From Saposhnikovia divaricata (lineage: Eukaryota; Streptophyta; Magnoliopsida; Apiales; Apiaceae): a stretch of 64,000 nucleotides of DNA. The position numbers were made by a program, and so were the translations under genes. Numbering within the stretch: the stretch's first letter is position 1; the number at the start of each line of letters is the position of its first letter. The notes under the pieces were generated by a model. It saw nothing but the letters and a program-made list of their open reading frames with translations. It searched no databases and was not told the origin of the DNA. The stretch lies in NCBI GenBank assembly GCA_036435485.1, contig CM071597.1:142783647-142847646 (forward strand), in the 5' to 3' direction. This document shows positions 59,683 to 64,000 of this stretch, in pieces.

Positions 59683-59895
59683 ATGGACCTCGAGACTTAC
59701 AAGCAGCAGCACGAGGATGCTTTATTATATGTTGACGATCGGCTTGAAGACTCGATAAAGTACCCTACTGAGGACCCGAAGATGGTTCCAGCTAAGGAGG
59801 AGAATCCTGTTAAGGATAAAGAGTTTACCCTTGAGGAAAGGAGGGCTGCAGCCAGAAAGACTGTAAGAGTTAAGGTACAGTGCTCAGAAAAGTGA
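59683..59895 (+). pseudogene. Short gag-start-like frame in element G
   Basis: This is an open frame of 70 residues from an ATG at 59683 (MDLETYKQQHEDALLY). It is charged, with many Glu, Lys and Asp, and ends RKTVRVKVQCSEK. It lies about 180 bases after the primer-binding site, where gag would start. D has the same stretch broken by indels at 25580-25760. The composition looks protein-coding, but I cannot match it to a gag domain. It may be a truncated N-terminus. Confidence 0.5.
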
Positions 59896-60654
59896 GCGCA
59901 AAGACCTGAGGTAATGTTAAGAGAACTAAGGATGCATATTGGACTCATAGCCGGACTACCGGATGTAGTACTAGCAAGTAGGACGGATTGAAAGAATTAC
60001 TTGAAATCTTATATGGAGATAGATAAGGACATTTAGAGACTTTCAGATTAATGAGAAAAGAGTTAGAATGACGCATGATTATCAAAGACATCGATATAGG
60101 ACGGGGAGCAGAGTCTTCAGGAGTAGTTGAGCTAGAGGCAGCAAGTGCCATATCATTTGATGAATGGATTGGTGTGAATATTATCAATGATGATTCGCCA
60201 TGTGAAGGCAGATTTCATAGGTTATAATTTATGAAACCAAATTGAGATTGTTGAGGTGGTTTTATTCAGGGAAGTGTTCATTTTATTAATGGGTTAGTTT
60301 AGAAAGTAAAGTAGTGGGAAGTGATGGCCTGATTGGATAAAGTTAGACAAGGAAGTAGTAAGCATCTCAAAACCTACAAGAGGAAAAGACTATTGAGTCT
60401 TCGATAAACTCGTGATAAGACTACTGTTAGAGACTAAGTATAGGTTTATTTCAACCCAGTAAAATAATGAAACAGAAATATTAGACGCATGTCATTCAGA
60501 GGAATATTAAATTCTTTCTTTTACTTGAATGGATTATAGTAAGTTACATTAAGATTGTTCCGTTGCTCAATCATAAATGGATCAAGAAATACGATCAGTG
60601 GTTAAGAAGTGAGTGAGAATGTTTTAAAGGTAAAAACCTAAAATAGCAATTGTC

Positions 60655-60965
60655 TGCCAAGTTCTCGAAGTATGAATTATGGAAAAGTGAAGTTCAGTTA
60701 TTAGGACATGCGATCAATATCAAGTAGTGTTGGTTGACCCCGCCGAGGCAGTTTCATTGGAGAAAGGCCAACCACACCAACAAAGGACTAAAGAAGTTTG
60801 AATGAACGAGAAAATGTGAGAAAATCTTCCTGGAGCTAAAGATGAAATTGGTGACGACCCAGCGTTGGCGTTGCCTAATGGAAGAAGGAAAACTTTGTGA
60901 TATATTATGATGCATCTCATACAGGTTTAGGTACTGTGCTTGTGTGGCACGGTAGAGTAACTGCG
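60655..60965 (+). pseudogene. Relic of the RT thumb to RNase H region in G
   Basis: In shifting frames one can read AKFSKYELWKSEVQLLGHAI, then VLVDPAEAV, then CEKIFLELKMKLVTT, then ALALPNG, YYDASHTGLGTVL and WHGRVTA. In order, these are the connection and early RNase H motifs of Del/Tekay-type Gypsy pol. Several frameshifts and stops break it. It lies upstream of the RT catalytic box relic (62741), the reverse of normal order. Confidence 0.82.
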
Positions 60966-62729
60966 GATGCATTTGGATAGCACGGTTCACCAGGTTTGGA
61001 TGGCCCTGGTAGTGCCAATTTGGTGGAACGACTAACTCCGACGGTAGTGCCCTTCTGAGACTGGTGGTTAGATAGACTAACATTTGGTAGTATCAACTAT
61101 TAGGACGTATATGCATCACGAAGATGTGGCATGTTTCAGTTTGAAACTTCTGATTTCCCTTCTATGGGATGTATATATTTGGTTCCCTTCCAGTGGTTAA
61201 ACTTCCAACTTTATGTTAAACATTTCGTATTATAACTGCTTACGATTCTACCTGCTTGAATGTTCATAAGAACTGTTCTTCAGGTTTAAGAAGTTGATCT
61301 TCTTAGTATTACCAGTGGGTGGATAGATTGCCCAAATTTCCCTAATTCTGGAAAGAATTCAATAAATATAGGCAAACCTTGTCTTTCTGATTATCCGAAA
61401 ATGTTATTGAAGAAAGTGGAAACTGAAGCGAACCCTGTGGATTGGGTGAGGGAGTCGCTATATGGGTTGGCGAACACACCCCGATTGTTACGATTGATTG
61501 TAGGGATAAAATGATGAAGTTGAGATTGGATGGTAAAGGAGAACTGTATTCAAGAACCAAAACGGACTGAGGAATTCCGGGATTGACTTAAATGAAAAGG
61601 TTATTATGCTAAAAGTGTTAAGCTTGTGTAGCACGTGGGATTGATAAGAGAAGTTGAAGATAAAAAAATAAAGGAAAGGTGACCGGAGATGGTACCGAGA
61701 AGTCGATTGAGACTTATATGGAGTAACATTTTGAAAAGATCAGAAGGTATCGAGGTAGAGGGATGAACGAGGAGTGGCAGTGCTCAAGTTGAGTGACTGT
61801 GCTACTCTGGTACCTAGGATTGCCATGTAAAGGAAAGCAGTGAACAAATACAAAAAGAAAAGAGTGAAGAATACACAGGACAAAGTATGTTGATAAGCGT
61901 AACCACCCCAAATAAATTATTTTCGCTATGGACGAAAGAGGCACTATGCCAAGCAATTGTTAGAAAAGTAATGCCATTAGCTAACCCTGAACTCACACAC
62001 TATAGCGCGGCCATTTGGGGCCATGTGAAAAAGAATGATAAAGTGATTAGACCAGCAATGTAAGGACAAAGTGGGGTGCTTCTAACCAAGCACCAACCAC
62101 GAGAACTTTGGATATAAAGCTAAGTGATTCAGGCGTATATGATTGACCAACTTATTCACTAGAAAGAGAAGTAATAAAGTGAATTGAGATACATGATGAT
62201 GGGATTATATAAATACCATGGACGTATTAGGATTGAGGATAGTGACCAATGAAGGTTATGAAGATTGTCAGAGATAGTGCAGTGTGATGCGTAAATGTGA
62301 TCTGAAACTTAGTGACCTCAAGAAGAGCAATAGGTACTAAGAGATTCACGTTGAACACGACCAATCTGTTCCAGAACATCCTTGTTGCCATTACCAAATA
62401 TATGTTGTCTTTTGAATGCCATGTAGACTGACATCCGTTCGAAAGAGAAGGTTAGCATGAAGCTACCCATAGATTATCAAGATGTGAATGATTGAAAAGA
62501 GACCCTTATTAAGGAATTATGACGTGATTGTTAACTAAAGGATGTAAGTATTTTTGAAAATAGAATTGAGGATAGAATATCCATAAATTAAGATGAACCC
62601 TGGGGATGCACAAAGGGTGGCATTACCCCTAATAAAGACATTATGAATTCGGATGATATAAGTTGGATTGACTAATGTAACAATAACCTTTAAGAATTTA
62701 TTGAAAGGAGTTTCGGAAAGTACATCGAC

Positions 62730-62875
62730 AGAATTGTTACAGGATCAATTAGCGATATTTTGATATACCCTGTACCTGGAAAATACAGGAGGAATGATGA
62801 GGACGACCTAAGAAACCTTACAAGGAAAAAGTTAATATTCTGAGTTTCAAAATAGAAGTTTGGTAGAGAATGTAA
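62730..62875 (+). pseudogene. Relic of the RT catalytic box in G
   Basis: ISDILIYPVPGKYRRND stands where the FIDDILIYS core is expected, with Ser replacing the first catalytic Asp. A decayed LRNLTRKKL block follows, then stops. D has INDILIYPVPRKYRRND. Confidence 0.8.
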
Positions 62876-63189
62876 GACACAATAACAATAATGCCAGATG
62901 AGGCATGTATGAAACCATGATGAGGTATGGATGGAACCAAAGAAGGTTGAGATTACCCTAGAACAAGAAAGAGCCAGGAGAAGAAATATCCTAGGTATAA
63001 TTAGGAGTAACCGTGATAAGGTTCACATAGAAAGGTGGAAGCAATGACTTATGGAAAAAGACTGATAGATACTTTTCTCCTTTAGTAGAGTTTAAAGGAG
63101 AATGCTTTCACCCAACAGTAATGGGAATGAGGTAGAAAAATGTGAGTTGGAATAGATCCAGAAGACAATGATTACAATAAATTATTATT

Positions 63190-63237
63190 AGCAGGAAAGG
63201 CCAATGAGGTGGCCGACACTCTAAGTAAAGAGGAGTA
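63190..63237 (+). pseudogene. Relic of the RNase H C-terminus in G
   Basis: GKANEVADTLSKEE matches the Gypsy GKANVVADALSRKE motif. A stop follows immediately. Confidence 0.78.
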
Positions 63238-63710
63238 AATACAAATGTTCATACCAAAGAAATAGAATGATATTTGAAAGGACCTTGAAGGTCATATCGG
63301 AGTGGAGGAATTTACATTCCTTCTGATGATTGTGCAAGAATTGACGGTAATAATAGTTAAGTAAAGATTCAATTCCTAATGGCGTCTTAAGCATATTACA
63401 TACCTTAGAAGGTCCCATTTTGAAGTAAACTAGGACCATGATACGGAGTTGATTAGGTAAACCGCTAAGTTTTCAGTCTTCTACTGAAGATATCTGATTA
63501 ACAATTTCATCAACCTGGCATAGCGGCGGTGATTGAAGCTCTTCTGCAATTTTATCTGCTTCATCAATATCTACATGAAGTTCAGGAAGTATTCCTTATG
63601 AATAAGAAATAGTGATTAGTTCATCTTCCTAGAGAATTTTGGATATGACAATTATGAAACCCGTCTGATTAACCATTAAAGCACTACGTAAACAGCAAAC
63701 GATGGCGATC

Positions 63711-64000
63711 CAACAATGGATTACAGTAATATAGTGGTGTGTTAGGCCGAATACACAATTATAATCAATATCGTATGAGAGATTAACAATAAAATACGCG
63801 TTTTAAACAATCAAAAACTGTTTGGAATTAATAACTCCTCTCTCAGTGATGTAAAATATCACAGAGAGCTGCTTAGGTTACAATGAATAATGTTTCACAA
63901 TAATCGATACCCTTCTAGGGTTAACCTAATTGTATTTATAAGATATACAGCTGCTATACAATCGATAATTGATACTCCTATAAATTAGCTATACAATTGA
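63711..64000 (-). mobile_element. Element H: probable Copia LTR inserted in G
   Basis: Similarity to D's interior stops at about 63710. On the minus strand the new sequence has a TATA box (TATAAATACA, complement of 63931-63940). A leader-like stretch with a CTCTCTGTGA...TCACTGAGAGAG hairpin (63838-63864) follows. It then ends near CCA at 63717 (TG on the plus strand). This layout resembles a Copia LTR, but only one end is in the window and no coding part is visible. Confidence 0.4.

Larger units (their letters stand above)
54905..63710 (+). mobile_element. Element G: older relative of D (LTR and most of the interior)
   Basis: The LTR is 54905-59485 (4581 bp), with TGTAAGAACCC...GAGTTACA ends like those of D. 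A primer-binding site follows, then an interior that aligns in patches with D's. Alignment with D stops at about 63710, where a different element begins, so the 3' LTR is outside the window. It keeps the TATA box, stem-loop and palindrome array of D but lacks the 20-bp repeats. The bases before the LTR are CTAAT (54900-54904), a candidate target duplication. Coding relics are more readable than in D, but all are broken. Confidence 0.88.

Overview
This window is plant nuclear DNA made almost entirely of nested LTR retrotransposons. I see no host protein-coding gene, tRNA, rRNA or CRISPR array. The evidence for a large angiosperm genome is Copia and Gypsy proteins of plant type, plant LTR ends (TG...CA), primer-binding sites complementary to initiator tRNA-Met, a Tat-type dual RNase H polyprotein, and AT-rich spacers with a MITE. 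The species cannot be named from the sequence.

Layout, left to right. (A) 1-6188: the 5' part of a minus-strand Ty1/Copia element with a broken gag-pol, a leader with hairpin repeats, and a 1.1-kb LTR. A sits inside the 5' LTR of (B) 6189-17131, a plus-strand element with 4.6-kb LTRs and a 3.8-kb internal region without ORFs, i.e. LARD-like (large retrotransposon derivative). B sits inside the pol region of (C) 17132-38492, a minus-strand Ty3/Gypsy Del/Tekay-like element. In this window C keeps gag-protease, an extra upstream ORF, its primer-binding site and its 5' LTR. The upstream ORF of C is split by (D) 20266-35327, a complete plus-strand LARD-like element with two 5128-bp LTRs that look almost identical and a perfect 5-bp target duplication TCCTC.

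38493-40433 and 54352-54904 are the two halves of an older AT-rich spacer. They hold a MITE, a 222-bp tandem duplication and dispersed TTACGCAT motifs. (F) 40434-54351, inserted there with target duplication TATTA, is a complete Tat-lineage Gypsy element: LTR, gag, protease, RT, RNase H, archaeal-type RNase H, integrase, a 143-bp tandem array, an antisense three-exon gene with its own likely promoter, and the 3' LTR. (G) 54905 to about 63710 is an older relative of D, cut by (H), a probable Copia LTR at the window end.

How it fits together: B, D and G cannot encode their own mobility proteins. D and G carry the same decayed gypsy pol relics, in the same unusual order and with shared non-functional residues, yet D has nearly identical LTRs. 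This family therefore appears to have kept moving long after losing its coding capacity, presumably using proteins supplied by an intact Del/Tekay-like relative. The nesting gives a relative chronology: C is older than B and D, and B is older than A.
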